The notes under the pieces are model-generated. The model was not told where the DNA came from, searched no databases, and worked only from the letters and a program-made list of their open reading frames with translations. Positions 18,145 through 28,149 of a stretch of DNA of 64,000 nt are shown in pieces. Position 1 is the stretch's first letter, and each line of letters starts with the position of its first letter. A program made the position numbers and the translations under genes. The stretch comes from Bacteroides sedimenti (GTDB lineage Bacteria; Bacteroidota; Bacteroidia; Bacteroidales; Bacteroidaceae), in assembly GCF_040365225.1 (NCBI RefSeq), contig NZ_AP028055.1:124001-188000 (forward strand), in the 5' to 3' direction.

Positions 18145-19179
18145 ATGGCAATAAAACGTATAAAACATTTAATTGTAAATTTGCTTAGAGGTTCATCTTC
18201 TGTTGCAGAACGTGCCGAAATGGCAAAATGGATGAGTTCCGAAGAAGCCGAACGCGATAGTAAGGAGGCATGGGAAAGTGCCTCTGAGGAAATTGACAGT
18301 TCTCTTAAAAATAAGATATGGGATGATATACGATTGAAGATAAATGATGCACATTCCAGACCAACTTCAACTAGGCATATAGGCAGACACAGAATTTATT
18401 CTATTACAAAAGTTGCTGCTTTTATTGCAGTTATCCTATGTTCAACCTTTGCTGCTCGCTACTTGTATGACAATATATTAGGATATGATGCCAACGCAGC
18501 TGACAATCGCTATACCTTTGAGGTTGAGTCGGGACAAAAAGGAAGTATTCAATTGGCCGATGGTACTGTGGTTTATCTCAATGCTGCATCCAAAATATCA
18601 TATGCGGGCAACTATAATTCTAAAAATCGAGTTGTAAAACTCGATGGGGAAGCTTATTTTAAGGTTGCAAAAAATCCAGATAAAAAATTCATTGTTACAT
18701 GTAACGGAGTAGATATTGAAGCTTTAGGTACCGAATTCAACGTAAAGGCATATTCTACTGACAGTCTTATTACAACCACTCTTGCCAAAGGAAAAGTTAA
18801 AGTTTCAAACAAAGAACACAGTGTGACACTTCTCCCTCTAGGTGTTGCTACCTATAATATGAAACAGCAAACGATCATAAAATCTACTATTGATAATATT
18901 GCAATTGCCGATTTTTGGAGATCAGGACAACTCGTATTCGAATCTGTTCCCTTGTCTTCTATCGCTCAAACCATCGAAAGGATGTACAACGTAAAGGTTT
19001 ATATTAAAGATGTAAAATTGAAAAATATGAAATTTACCGGTACCATTCGGAATAACTCACTGAATAATGTTCTGGAAGTTATAAGCCAGAGTTATCCGAT
19101 TATGTATACTACAAATGATTCTGTAATAACTATTTCAGCTCAAAAGAACAACATAAATATTAATAAAACAAAAATGTAA
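18145..19179 (+). CDS. FecR family anti-sigma factor
   Basis: The 344-residue inner-membrane protein has a cytoplasmic N-terminus of about 85 residues that would hold the sigma factor, one membrane helix at about 90-112 (KVAAFIAVILCSTFAARYLY), a periplasmic FecR domain at about 125-240 (QKGSIQLADGTVVYLNAAS, VVKLDGEAYFKVAKNPDK, ALGTEFNVKAY) and a C-terminal DUF4974-type domain at about 265-335 that contacts the SusC signalling domain. It lies 68 bases after the sigma gene and 19 before susC. Confidence 0.93.
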   Translation: MAIKRIKHLIVNLLRGSSSVAERAEMAKWMSSEEAERDSKEAWESASEEIDSSLKNKIWDDIRLKINDAHSRPTSTRHIGRHRIYSITKVAAFIAVILCSTFAARYLYDNILGYDANAADNRYTFEVESGQKGSIQLADGTVVYLNAASKISYAGNYNSKNRVVKLDGEAYFKVAKNPDKKFIVTCNGVDIEALGTEFNVKAYSTDSLITTTLAKGKVKVSNKEHSVTLLPLGVATYNMKQQTIIKSTIDNIAIADFWRSGQLVFESVPLSSIAQTIERMYNVKVYIKDVKLKNMKFTGTIRNNSLNNVLEVISQSYPIMYTTNDSVITISAQKNNININKTKM

Positions 19180-19198
19180 ACTGCAAATAATTAAGCCT

Positions 19199-22100
19199 AT
19201 GAAAAAGAATAGTTTAAAAGTACTTAAGCTATTATGCCTATCAGTACTATTACTTATAACCTACCCGGTCAACGCCCAACATTCAGTAAGTATTCAGGAT
19301 AAAACGATTGTCCAGGCAATTAAAATAATTGAAAGGAATACTGGTTATAAGTTCTTTTACGCAGATAATTTACCCGATTTTACTAAGAAAGTTAACTTTA
19401 AAGTGGATGATAAGCCCATTGAAACAATACTTTATCATCTCTTCAAGAATACAGGGATTACCTATGTTATCAAAAGTCAAAAACAAATTATCTTATCGGA
19501 AAAAACCTCCCAGACTTCAATGGATAAACCATTATCCGGTCAATCAAACCAAAGTTTTACAATCAGGGGGAAAGTTAAGGGAAATGACGGAGAAGAATTG
19601 ATAGGAGTTCCCATAATGTCCGATGACGGCACTGTAGGAACTACTACTGACATTAATGGTAATTATGAATTGCATTTAACAAGCCCAACCACATTAACCT
19701 GTAAATATATAGGTTATACCTCGGTGAAAATTAAAGTGAATAAATCAGAAGTAAGGAATATTACTTTGAAGAGTTCTGATGTTCTTCTTAATGACGTAGT
19801 AGTTGTAGGATACGGAACACAAAAAAAAATAAACCTTACTGGGTCAGTGCAGAGTATAAATAGTGAGGATATTCTCAGACGTAGTGTTGCCACCGGTTCA
19901 GCCGCATTACAAGGTGTTGTTCCCGGACTTACTGCTATTCAAGCATCCGGACAGCCTGGAGCAGACAACGCTTCTATCAAAATTAGAGGGTTGGGATCAC
20001 TTAATTCAGCAACTTCTCCGCTGGTCTTAATAGATGGAGTAGAAGGTGATATGGATCGTATCGATTTGAATTCAGTTGAGTCGATCACTGTACTGAAAGA
20101 TGCGGCTTCAGCCTCTATATATGGTTCACGGGCGTCAAACGGGGTGATACTAGTAACCACAAAAAGAGGTTTAGAAGGAAAAGTAAAAATGTCATTTAAT
20201 AGCTATATGGGATATAACAAACCTACCACATTGCCTACGCCCACAAGTGCTATTGAATACATGCAGGCTGTGGATGTGGCACGTGCCAATGCGAATCAGG
20301 ATCCATTATATACCCAGACAATCGAGACATATAAAAATGGGGGAGTCGATAATATCAACTATTACGATACGGACTGGCGAAAAGAAGTGATTAAGAAACA
20401 GGCATTAATAGAGAATTATTCGCTTAGTATTAGTGGCGGTAATGATATAACAAAGCTTTTTGCTTCAGCAGGATATTATGCACAAGATGGATTGATTGAT
20501 AATAACAAGTTTACGAGAACTTCTATGCGTGTAAACACAGATACTAAGGTTAACAAATGGATGAAGCTTGGAGTGGATGTGGGAATACGACAATCCACAG
20601 CAAAATCTCCTGTAATGGATACGCCTGCCAATATTATAGGTAAGGCGTTGACTATGACGCCTATCATGTCGGGCATCAATGCCGATGGCACATGGGGGTA
20701 TGGTATTAACGGAACAAATCCTATTGCTATGGTACAAAGTGGATGCGTAAGTAATAGTACAGCTCCCGAATATTCGGCAAGAACAACTTTGTCAATTGAT
20801 CCTTTCGACGGCTTCAATATCTTTGGAGCATATACATGGAAACGTTCAGACAGTGAAACAAATGCATTTGTAAAACCTTATCAAGTTTTTGAAAATGGTG
20901 TATCAAAAGGAGAATTTCCAACAACAGGATCATCGAAATCAGAACAAAGGTCAAAGGCAGTCAATAAACAATATAACTTACAAGGTACTTATGAAAAGAC
21001 TTTTCGTAAAAATTACTTAAAAGCTTTACTTGGTTTTCAAAGTGAAGAATTGGATTACAATTATCTGATTGCTGGACGTAAGAATTTTTACTATGATGGA
21101 TACGAAGAGCTGGTAAACGGTGATATCAGTACTGCCACAAATTCAAGTTCAAAGTATGGATGGTCAATGTTATCCTATTTTTTTCGGGTAAACTACGCAT
21201 TTGCCGACAAGTATCTATTTGAGGTTAACGGTCGTTACGATGGCACTTCAAGATTCAAGAAACCGCATCGTTGGGGCTTCTTTCCTTCGGTATCCGCCGG
21301 ATGGAGAATTTCGGAAGAGAAATTTTTTGAAGAGGCAAAAAAGGTGGTGAGTAATCTAAAACTTAGGGCATCTTATGGAGAATTAGGTAATCAGGCCATT
21401 AACGGTTATTATCCTTATGCGTCGTCCATAGGAAGCTCTACGAGCTATGGATATTGGTTTGATAAAAGTTTGGCATCAGGTGTTGCACAGATTCAATTGG
21501 CAAACAAAGCGATTACATGGGAAAAATCAAAGCAAATTAATGTAGGTATTGATCTTGGCTTATTCGGAAATAATCTGAATGCGACTTTCGATTATTACAG
21601 AAAAGACATAACTAACATGCTTCAGCAATTCCCCGTTCCATTATTTGTCGGGATAACCGCTCCCTGGGAAAATGCGGGTTCAATGAGAAATAATGGTTGG
21701 GAACTTTCGCTATCATGGCAGGATCATATCGGAAATATGAACTACTATATCAAAGGAAATCTTTCTGATGTAAAGAATAAAGTGATTGATTTATATGGAA
21801 AAGAGTACGTAGGATCTACAACGGTAACAAGGGAAGGCGAACAATATAATTCATGGTACGGGTATATTGCTGACGGCTATTTTCAAACTCGGGAGGAAAT
21901 AAATAGTTCTCCTGTATATGGGGGTAATCCCAACAATGTAAAACCGGGATACATTAAATATAAAGATATAAGTGGTCCGGATGGAGTACCCGATGGGAAT
22001 ATAAACAATTACGACCGCACAATACTAGGTAATTCTACTCCACGATATGAATTCGGACTAACATTAGGTGGTGATTGGAAAGGTTTGGACTTCTCACTGT

Positions 22101-22525
22101 TTTTTCAAGGAGTGGGTAAAAAAGATGTCTATTATTCCGGTGCTGGCGCCCGTGCCTTATCAGGTAATTACACGATTTATCGCTATCAGTTGGATTACTG
22201 GACAGAAGACAATCCTAATGGAAAATTTCCGATATTACTTGAAGATCCCAACGGAACAAACCCAAACAATATGATATCGAGCTTTTGGGTGAAAAATGGA
22301 GCTTACTGTCGCTTGAAAAATATTGTGATTGGATATACATTACCACAAAGCTGGACTCGGAAGGCTACATTATCCAAGGTTAGATTTTATACAAGTGCAC
22401 AAAATCTGCTGACGATAAAGAACGATTTCTATAAAGGCTTCGATCCGGAAAACAGCATTGGCTCAGGTGCTAGTTGCTATCCCTTAAATAAGACATTTAT
22501 ATTTGGACTTAATGTAGAATTTTAA
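19199..22525 (+). CDS. SusC-type TonB-dependent glycan receptor with STN domain
   Basis: The 1108-residue outer-membrane protein has, in order: a signal peptide (about 1-27), an STN signalling domain at about 30-100 that would contact FecR, a carboxypeptidase-regulatory-like domain at about 120-195, a TonB-box region (DVVVVGYGTQKK), a plug with IKIRGLGSLN and VLKDAASASIYGSRASNGV, and a 22-strand barrel ending in F. It imports oligosaccharides with its SusD partner encoded 12 bases downstream. The STN domain ties it to the sigma/FecR pair, so this receptor is also the sensor. Confidence 0.97.
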   Translation: MKKNSLKVLKLLCLSVLLLITYPVNAQHSVSIQDKTIVQAIKIIERNTGYKFFYADNLPDFTKKVNFKVDDKPIETILYHLFKNTGITYVIKSQKQIILSEKTSQTSMDKPLSGQSNQSFTIRGKVKGNDGEELIGVPIMSDDGTVGTTTDINGNYELHLTSPTTLTCKYIGYTSVKIKVNKSEVRNITLKSSDVLLNDVVVVGYGTQKKINLTGSVQSINSEDILRRSVATGSAALQGVVPGLTAIQASGQPGADNASIKIRGLGSLNSATSPLVLIDGVEGDMDRIDLNSVESITVLKDAASASIYGSRASNGVILVTTKRGLEGKVKMSFNSYMGYNKPTTLPTPTSAIEYMQAVDVARANANQDPLYTQTIETYKNGGVDNINYYDTDWRKEVIKKQALIENYSLSISGGNDITKLFASAGYYAQDGLIDNNKFTRTSMRVNTDTKVNKWMKLGVDVGIRQSTAKSPVMDTPANIIGKALTMTPIMSGINADGTWGYGINGTNPIAMVQSGCVSNSTAPEYSARTTLSIDPFDGFNIFGAYTWKRSDSETNAFVKPYQVFENGVSKGEFPTTGSSKSEQRSKAVNKQYNLQGTYEKTFRKNYLKALLGFQSEELDYNYLIAGRKNFYYDGYEELVNGDISTATNSSSKYGWSMLSYFFRVNYAFADKYLFEVNGRYDGTSRFKKPHRWGFFPSVSAGWRISEEKFFEEAKKVVSNLKLRASYGELGNQAINGYYPYASSIGSSTSYGYWFDKSLASGVAQIQLANKAITWEKSKQINVGIDLGLFGNNLNATFDYYRKDITNMLQQFPVPLFVGITAPWENAGSMRNNGWELSLSWQDHIGNMNYYIKGNLSDVKNKVIDLYGKEYVGSTTVTREGEQYNSWYGYIADGYFQTREEINSSPVYGGNPNNVKPGYIKYKDISGPDGVPDGNINNYDRTILGNSTPRYEFGLTLGGDWKGLDFSLFFQGVGKKDVYYSGAGARALSGNYTIYRYQLDYWTEDNPNGKFPILLEDPNGTNPNNMISSFWVKNGAYCRLKNIVIGYTLPQSWTRKATLSKVRFYTSAQNLLTIKNDFYKGFDPENSIGSGASCYPLNKTFIFGLNVEF

Positions 22526-22537
22526 CACATTAGAAAG

Positions 22538-24304
22538 ATGAAGAAGACATTGATAATATATAATTTGACAGCAGTGCTTTTTACAATCCTGGGATTTACC
22601 TCATGTGAGGACTTCCTGGATCAGAAAAATCCGGCATATGATTCCGAAGGGTTTTATACCACAGAAGAAGGTTTAAAAGAAGGTGTTACAGGTGCTTATT
22701 CTCTTTTATACTTCGATATGAACTGGTCGGTTCCTGCATGTATTGTTCTCGACCATTATACGGCATACGGGCTTGAACAGGACGAGAATAATTCGATCGG
22801 TGCAGGAGGGGCTTTAAATCCCGATAATGGAAAAATACAGACATTCTGGAGTGCGGAGTATGAAATAGCTGCTCGTGCTAATACTGTGATTTATGGTGCA
22901 GAAAAAGCCATTTCCCAAATGAGTGAAGAAGCCAAACAGTATTATGCTGAGGCCCGTGTAATACGAGCTTATGCCTATTATAACCTTGTTTCAGCATTTG
23001 GTGATGTACCCTTCTTTACCGCTCCTGTAGAAATTGATCAATACAAGGTAGGACGTACTCCTAAAGGGGAAATAATAGATTTCCTCATAAAGGATCTTAA
23101 CGATGCTGCCGTATATCTTCCGTGGACTTCAGCCCAACGAGGACGTGTGGATAAAGCTGTTGCATACGGTTTGATAGCTCGTATTGGCTTATTTGGCGGG
23201 AGTTTCAATGTAAACAATAAAGCCGGCGAATATTTCAGAATAGCTGCCGATGCAGCAAATAAGGTAATCGGCAAACGCAAATTAGCACAAAACTTTTCTG
23301 ACTTATTTAATTTAACCGGCCAGGCGAAAAGTGATGTTCGGAACGAATTGCTATGGGAATTAATGTATTCTACAAGCGGAACAAAAAAATTACATGTCGT
23401 AGGTTATGGACATTCATCTCGCAACTATGCCTCATCGGTACGTTTCCCGAGTTCCTTGATAGTTGACACTTACGAATGTGCGGATGGAAAACGTATTGAT
23501 GAATCTCCCCTTTACGATCCAAAGCACCCTACATTGCACAGAGATCCTCGTTTTAAATACACTTTGGCAGGACATGGTGACACTGTTAGTTACACTAACA
23601 CCGACGGCAATAATCCGTTGAAACTTATTCTTAATATTTATGATGATAAGACTCGTTTTTATCCGCGTAAAAATGCATGGTACACAGCCCAAAATGTTGA
23701 TGTTACCACAACTAGTCCGTCACTCGTAAACAATGGGGTTGGATACTTATGGCGTAAATATTCTGATGAGAATACCGAACAACTTATGAGCTCTTCAAGC
23801 AATATAATTCTGATGCGTTATGCTGAAATACTTCTGTCGTATGCCGAAGCTAAGATAGAACTTAATGAATTGGATGAATCAGTATATTCGGCTATTAACG
23901 AGGTTCGCAAGCGTGCCGGAATGCCATCGGTTTCAGCTGATAGAAAGGGTGATCAAAATAAAATGCGCCAGTTGGTGCGACGTGAGCGTAAGGTTGAATT
24001 AGTACTTGAGGGCTTACTGTTTGTCGATGTCCGTCGCTGGGGTATTGGAGATATGTTAAATGAGCACCCTTCTTACGGACAGCCTAAACCCGACATCAGA
24101 TATGAGGGATTGGGACTTACTGATATACCTAACTTTAAGACTGACGAACGGCATGATCTCAACGATATCCCTTCATACGAATCTTATAAAGATAAACTCA
24201 GGGTTCGTGATAGAAACAGATATTGGAATCCGAAATTCACATGGTGGCCTATCCCACGTCTCGAGACCAACCGTGACCCTAATTTGACGAATCCCGATTA
24301 TTAA
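22538..24304 (+). CDS. SusD-type glycan-binding lipoprotein
   Basis: The 588-residue protein starts with a lipoprotein signal whose lipidated Cys is in GFTSCEDFLDQ (about residue 23). It has the RagB/SusD fold markers: TPR-like helices, RVIRAYAYYNLVSAFGDVPFF, the later INEVRKRAGMP and ERKVELVLEGLLFVDVRRWG, and the end motif WWPIPRLETNRDPNLTNPDY, which is typical of SusD. It forms the lid on the SusC channel at the cell surface and selects the glycan. It lies 12 bases after susC. Confidence 0.97.
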   Translation: MKKTLIIYNLTAVLFTILGFTSCEDFLDQKNPAYDSEGFYTTEEGLKEGVTGAYSLLYFDMNWSVPACIVLDHYTAYGLEQDENNSIGAGGALNPDNGKIQTFWSAEYEIAARANTVIYGAEKAISQMSEEAKQYYAEARVIRAYAYYNLVSAFGDVPFFTAPVEIDQYKVGRTPKGEIIDFLIKDLNDAAVYLPWTSAQRGRVDKAVAYGLIARIGLFGGSFNVNNKAGEYFRIAADAANKVIGKRKLAQNFSDLFNLTGQAKSDVRNELLWELMYSTSGTKKLHVVGYGHSSRNYASSVRFPSSLIVDTYECADGKRIDESPLYDPKHPTLHRDPRFKYTLAGHGDTVSYTNTDGNNPLKLILNIYDDKTRFYPRKNAWYTAQNVDVTTTSPSLVNNGVGYLWRKYSDENTEQLMSSSSNIILMRYAEILLSYAEAKIELNELDESVYSAINEVRKRAGMPSVSADRKGDQNKMRQLVRRERKVELVLEGLLFVDVRRWGIGDMLNEHPSYGQPKPDIRYEGLGLTDIPNFKTDERHDLNDIPSYESYKDKLRVRDRNRYWNPKFTWWPIPRLETNRDPNLTNPDY

Positions 24305-24337
24305 TTATTACCATATAATGCTCGTAACCATCATCCA

Positions 24338-26374
24338 ATGAAAAAAAAGTATTTAATATTCATTCTTGTCTATCTCGTAAGCTTAAATGCTTTGTGGGGT
24401 CAAGCCAAAGGAACTCAAGTAACCGAAACCGACTCGACCGTAATACTTCAGAATAGCAAAGTGAGAATTGAATTTCCTAAGAGTAAAACTTTCGACATCT
24501 CGAAACTGACACTTAGTGGAAAGAAATTAATATCGAACAAAGGATATAACACCATTCCCTGGACGCTTACTTATAAGGGCCCTCAGGGAGAAAATCCTGT
24601 ACTTTCCCCTTCTCACGGTGAATATGCAGGATGGTTGAAAGCAACCCAAAATGGTAATAAGGCAATTGCTTTCAAATGGAATATAAGACTTACTTACAAG
24701 GATGTGGTTCCGGTAATAATGACTGTTTGCATTCCTGATGATTCGGAGCTAGTTTATTGGGATATTCAGGCTGGCACTCCTGAGGGATGGTTGGTCAGTA
24801 ACACTCAATTTCCGTGTGTAACGGTAACTCGTCCCGATGATGCAAAATTGATCACTTCAGCGGGATGGGGGGCCGAATACGAATTGGGGTATCCTCAGGA
24901 ATATACTTCAAGTTATCCTTCGGTAACCGGTTCCATGCAACTTTTGCTTCTTCATAATTCTGATGGGGCAATCTATTATTCTACTCAGGATAGAGAAGCT
25001 TGTGGCAAGGATTTTAAAGCTGTCGTAGATGATAAGAATGTTACTCTCTTAACGGATATAGTAACCTCTGAGGGATGGTCAAACCATACCAATAAAACAT
25101 TTGCTCTTCCGTGGGCAACTGTGCTTGGATTCTCCAATTCCGGATGGCAGGATGCTGCAACAAAATGGTATCGCCCTTTCACCTTTACGACAGAATGGGG
25201 AAGCAAAACGCTGGCATCCCGCAATATTCCACAATGGCTTCTGGATACCGATGTCTGGATCAGGGCAAAAGGAGTAAATGACACCGTGAGAGTTGCCGTA
25301 AACAAGGCCATTGACTTGTATGGCAAGAACACCTTTGTTCATTGGTATTTCTGGCATCATTATCCCTACGATACTCACTATCCCGATTACTTCCCTGCAA
25401 AAGCCGATTTTGCCAATATGATAGCTGAGGTTCGAAAAAGAGGATGCCATACCGTTCCTTATATTAATGGCCGTCTATGGGATCCTGCAAGCGACAGCTA
25501 CGCAGCTTTGAAGGGATATTCGGCTTCCTGCAGGAAACCAGATGGAATGCTTTATACCGAGATTTATCCCACATCGAAAGTGTTGAATACTGTTACCTGT
25601 CCCTCATCGAAACTTTGGCAAGGTATCATTACCGATCTTGTGGTGAAAATTCAAAAGGAGCTAAAAACAAATGGAGTATATATTGACCAGATAGCCGCAG
25701 CTGCTCCCCAACCTTGTTGGGCTACTAACCATGGACATGCCTGTGGAGGTGGTGATTACTGGCATAAATCTTATCGGAATTTAATGGACTCACTACGTAC
25801 CTATCATTTGGAACCGGGAAATATACTAATAAGCGAGGAAAATGCAGAATGCTACATCGACATGTTCGACCTGTTACTTACTGTCAATTCCCCACATGAC
25901 GGATGCAGAATAGTACCTTTATTCCCGATGATATATTCAGATAGGCTTATCACATCAGCCTATACTTATTCTCCTACTGATAGGGTGAATCGTGGCGATT
26001 TCCTTTATCAAACCATGCAATGCTTCCTTTACGGATCTCAACTAGGATGGGTAGACCCTACTTTACTAATGAAAGATGAAGCCAAAAGAGAAGCACGTTT
26101 CTTAAAAACACTTTCCACATTACGTAAAGAGCAACATGATGTTTTCGTCGGAGGAAGATATATGAAAGAAATTATTCCGGAAGGGGACAATCCTACGATC
26201 GATGTTCCCGGATTTGGGAAAATGAATGTCGTAGCAGGTTCTGAATGGATTTCTTCAAAAGGTCAGAAGGTAAGATATTATGTGAACATGGATAGTGTAG
26301 ATCACGAGATTGTGCTACCTAATTATAAAAAGATAGTCGTAAAAGCTCTGCAAGGCATAAAAATTAATTTATAG
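24338..26374 (+). CDS. Secreted DUF6259-like putative glycoside hydrolase
   Basis: The 678-residue protein has a signal peptide (about 1-22), a beta-sandwich N-terminal half to about 290, then a probable TIM barrel: HWYFWHHYPYDTHYPDYFP (335-353), PYINGRLWD (374-382), NGVYIDQIAAAAP (445-457) and ISEENAE (498-504), then a small C-terminal beta domain. D450 at the end of a beta strand and E500 or E501 are placed as the nucleophile and acid/base would be in a retaining glycosidase; this is inference. I recall the family as DUF6259, related in layout to endo-alpha-N-acetylgalactosaminidase-type enzymes. It is the first enzyme after SusD, so it may make the first cut. Confidence 0.65.
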   Translation: MKKKYLIFILVYLVSLNALWGQAKGTQVTETDSTVILQNSKVRIEFPKSKTFDISKLTLSGKKLISNKGYNTIPWTLTYKGPQGENPVLSPSHGEYAGWLKATQNGNKAIAFKWNIRLTYKDVVPVIMTVCIPDDSELVYWDIQAGTPEGWLVSNTQFPCVTVTRPDDAKLITSAGWGAEYELGYPQEYTSSYPSVTGSMQLLLLHNSDGAIYYSTQDREACGKDFKAVVDDKNVTLLTDIVTSEGWSNHTNKTFALPWATVLGFSNSGWQDAATKWYRPFTFTTEWGSKTLASRNIPQWLLDTDVWIRAKGVNDTVRVAVNKAIDLYGKNTFVHWYFWHHYPYDTHYPDYFPAKADFANMIAEVRKRGCHTVPYINGRLWDPASDSYAALKGYSASCRKPDGMLYTEIYPTSKVLNTVTCPSSKLWQGIITDLVVKIQKELKTNGVYIDQIAAAAPQPCWATNHGHACGGGDYWHKSYRNLMDSLRTYHLEPGNILISEENAECYIDMFDLLLTVNSPHDGCRIVPLFPMIYSDRLITSAYTYSPTDRVNRGDFLYQTMQCFLYGSQLGWVDPTLLMKDEAKREARFLKTLSTLRKEQHDVFVGGRYMKEIIPEGDNPTIDVPGFGKMNVVAGSEWISSKGQKVRYYVNMDSVDHEIVLPNYKKIVVKALQGIKINL

Positions 26375-26378
26375 AAAA

Positions 26379-28100
26379 ATGATAAACAGATGTTCTTTCA
26401 TATTGCTTTTATTAAGTTGCATCTCATCCAACTCTTTTTCTTCTGTAATCTGGAAATTGCAAAATGTTGAATATAAGGTGGATACGCTGTCGCATGTAGT
26501 GATAGGCCCTGGTACCACCCAAACGACTTTGGCATTGGAAGGACCTGTGAAATTACGTGTATTCTATACGACTACCGATATGACTGTTCCGAATGTGAAC
26601 CTGAAATTAATAATGGGAAAGGATAATCTGACAAGTAATGTTACAGTACCGAATATGCCGGCATCTCATATAGATAGCAAGAATATATATTTCGCTGGTG
26701 TGAATGCCGACTTTATAGGAGGTATGGGACCTGTAGGCACTACAATCGTAAATGGAGAATTTTATAAAAGTTATAAAGGAACAGGTTGGTATGCAGTAGG
26801 TATTAGTCAGGATAAAAAGCTCTGTTCGGGAGCTCCTTATACCACTTTTAAATTAGTCTCTCCAAATGCAGGACAGATGTCAATTAAAGCTATCAATGGA
26901 GTACGTAGCGACAATGAGTTAATACTGTATACTTCTCGGAAAGGGAGTTCTACCGGAACAAACGGAACGGGAGTAGAAGTAGGGGCGGTGTCTGTAGACG
27001 GCCCGTTGAAATCGGAGGGAACTACAAGAATGCGCGTTACTATTGCACCGGTGAAAAATATCGGCAATATGTCGATCCCTGCTCAAGGATTTGTTTTGTC
27101 CGGAACTGGGTTCACGGCCGATATGATAGGAAAAATGCAGCTAGGTGAGGAGTTTGAAGTTACTCCTACCATTTATTTCGATAATATAGTTAAAACTGAC
27201 ATAACGGAAATGTGTGGTGGATGTCCGATGTTGTTGCAGAGCGGTAAAATCCTTGAAACGCAAGGTTTACTGGATCATTTACCCAATCGTGAACCTCGCA
27301 CGGCAATAGGTTATAATTCGGACGGGACAAAAGCTATACTATTGGTTGTTGATGGTCGTCAGGCTGGAATTTCGGTTGGTGTACCTTCGAAAGATCTGGC
27401 TGCAATAATGCTCAATTTAGGATGTACAGAAGCTTTAAATTTCGATGGAGGCGGTTCTTCTACTTTGTATGTCAAGGAATTGGGTGTGATTAATACTCCC
27501 AGTGAAGGGAGCTTAAGAGCTGTGAAAAATGGATTATTTATTACAACCCCATTCACTGAGGATAAAGAAATAGTAAAAATCCGATTTGCCGACTATGCAA
27601 AAAAAGTGGAATATAACACTCTCTATTCGCCGGTGATATACGGTTACAACGCACAAGGAGTTCTAATCAATACGAAAGTGGAGGGCATAAAACTTTCTTG
27701 TGATGCGGAACTAGGAGAGGTTCAGGAAGATAGTACAACGGTATTGTGCAACGGTGTGGGTCCCCACACTCTAACCGCCTCTTTAGGCGAATTAACATCG
27801 GTAATACAAGTCACCGTACAAAAAAATCCAGGATCGGGGATACTTTCAACAACCAACCGCAATAGTGTGAACGTATATCCTAACCCCATCAGGGCAGGAG
27901 AACTGGCATACGTTCATCTAAACGAAAGAGCAGAAATAAGCATTTATAACTCTGCCGGAAAGTTAATAAACAACTTTAAATGCGAAAATATCGGAAGTGC
28001 ATCAATAACATTGCCCACAGAATCCTTGATACCAGGCTTTTATTTAATTTCAATATTGGATGATAGATCAAATAGGATTGCGAAGATGATAATAAAATGA
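26379..28100 (+). CDS. Phosphodiester glycosidase (NAGPA/DUF2233) with type IX sorting domain
   Basis: The 573-residue protein has a signal peptide (about 1-21) and a NAGPA domain over about 105-392: GVNADFIGG and PVGTTIVNGE open it, followed by RTAIGYNSDG (R307), VVDGRQAGISVG (D325) and LNFDGGGSSTLYV (D356), then R380 near NTPSEGSLRAV. This domain is that of the human mannose-6-phosphate uncovering enzyme, which removes GlcNAc from a GlcNAc-1-phospho-6-mannose diester. An Ig-like region follows (about 395-480), and residues about 492-573 are a type A C-terminal sorting domain (VNVYPNPIRAG, FYLISI). It lies 4 bases after the DUF6259 gene. It implies that a sugar-phosphodiester bond is part of the substrate. 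Confidence 0.85.
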   Translation: MINRCSFILLLLSCISSNSFSSVIWKLQNVEYKVDTLSHVVIGPGTTQTTLALEGPVKLRVFYTTTDMTVPNVNLKLIMGKDNLTSNVTVPNMPASHIDSKNIYFAGVNADFIGGMGPVGTTIVNGEFYKSYKGTGWYAVGISQDKKLCSGAPYTTFKLVSPNAGQMSIKAINGVRSDNELILYTSRKGSSTGTNGTGVEVGAVSVDGPLKSEGTTRMRVTIAPVKNIGNMSIPAQGFVLSGTGFTADMIGKMQLGEEFEVTPTIYFDNIVKTDITEMCGGCPMLLQSGKILETQGLLDHLPNREPRTAIGYNSDGTKAILLVVDGRQAGISVGVPSKDLAAIMLNLGCTEALNFDGGGSSTLYVKELGVINTPSEGSLRAVKNGLFITTPFTEDKEIVKIRFADYAKKVEYNTLYSPVIYGYNAQGVLINTKVEGIKLSCDAELGEVQEDSTTVLCNGVGPHTLTASLGELTSVIQVTVQKNPGSGILSTTNRNSVNVYPNPIRAGELAYVHLNERAEISIYNSAGKLINNFKCENIGSASITLPTESLIPGFYLISILDDRSNRIAKMIIK

Positions 28101-28149
28101 TTGATAATATAATCTAAATAGTTTGTATAGTTTAACTTAAATTTCAAAA

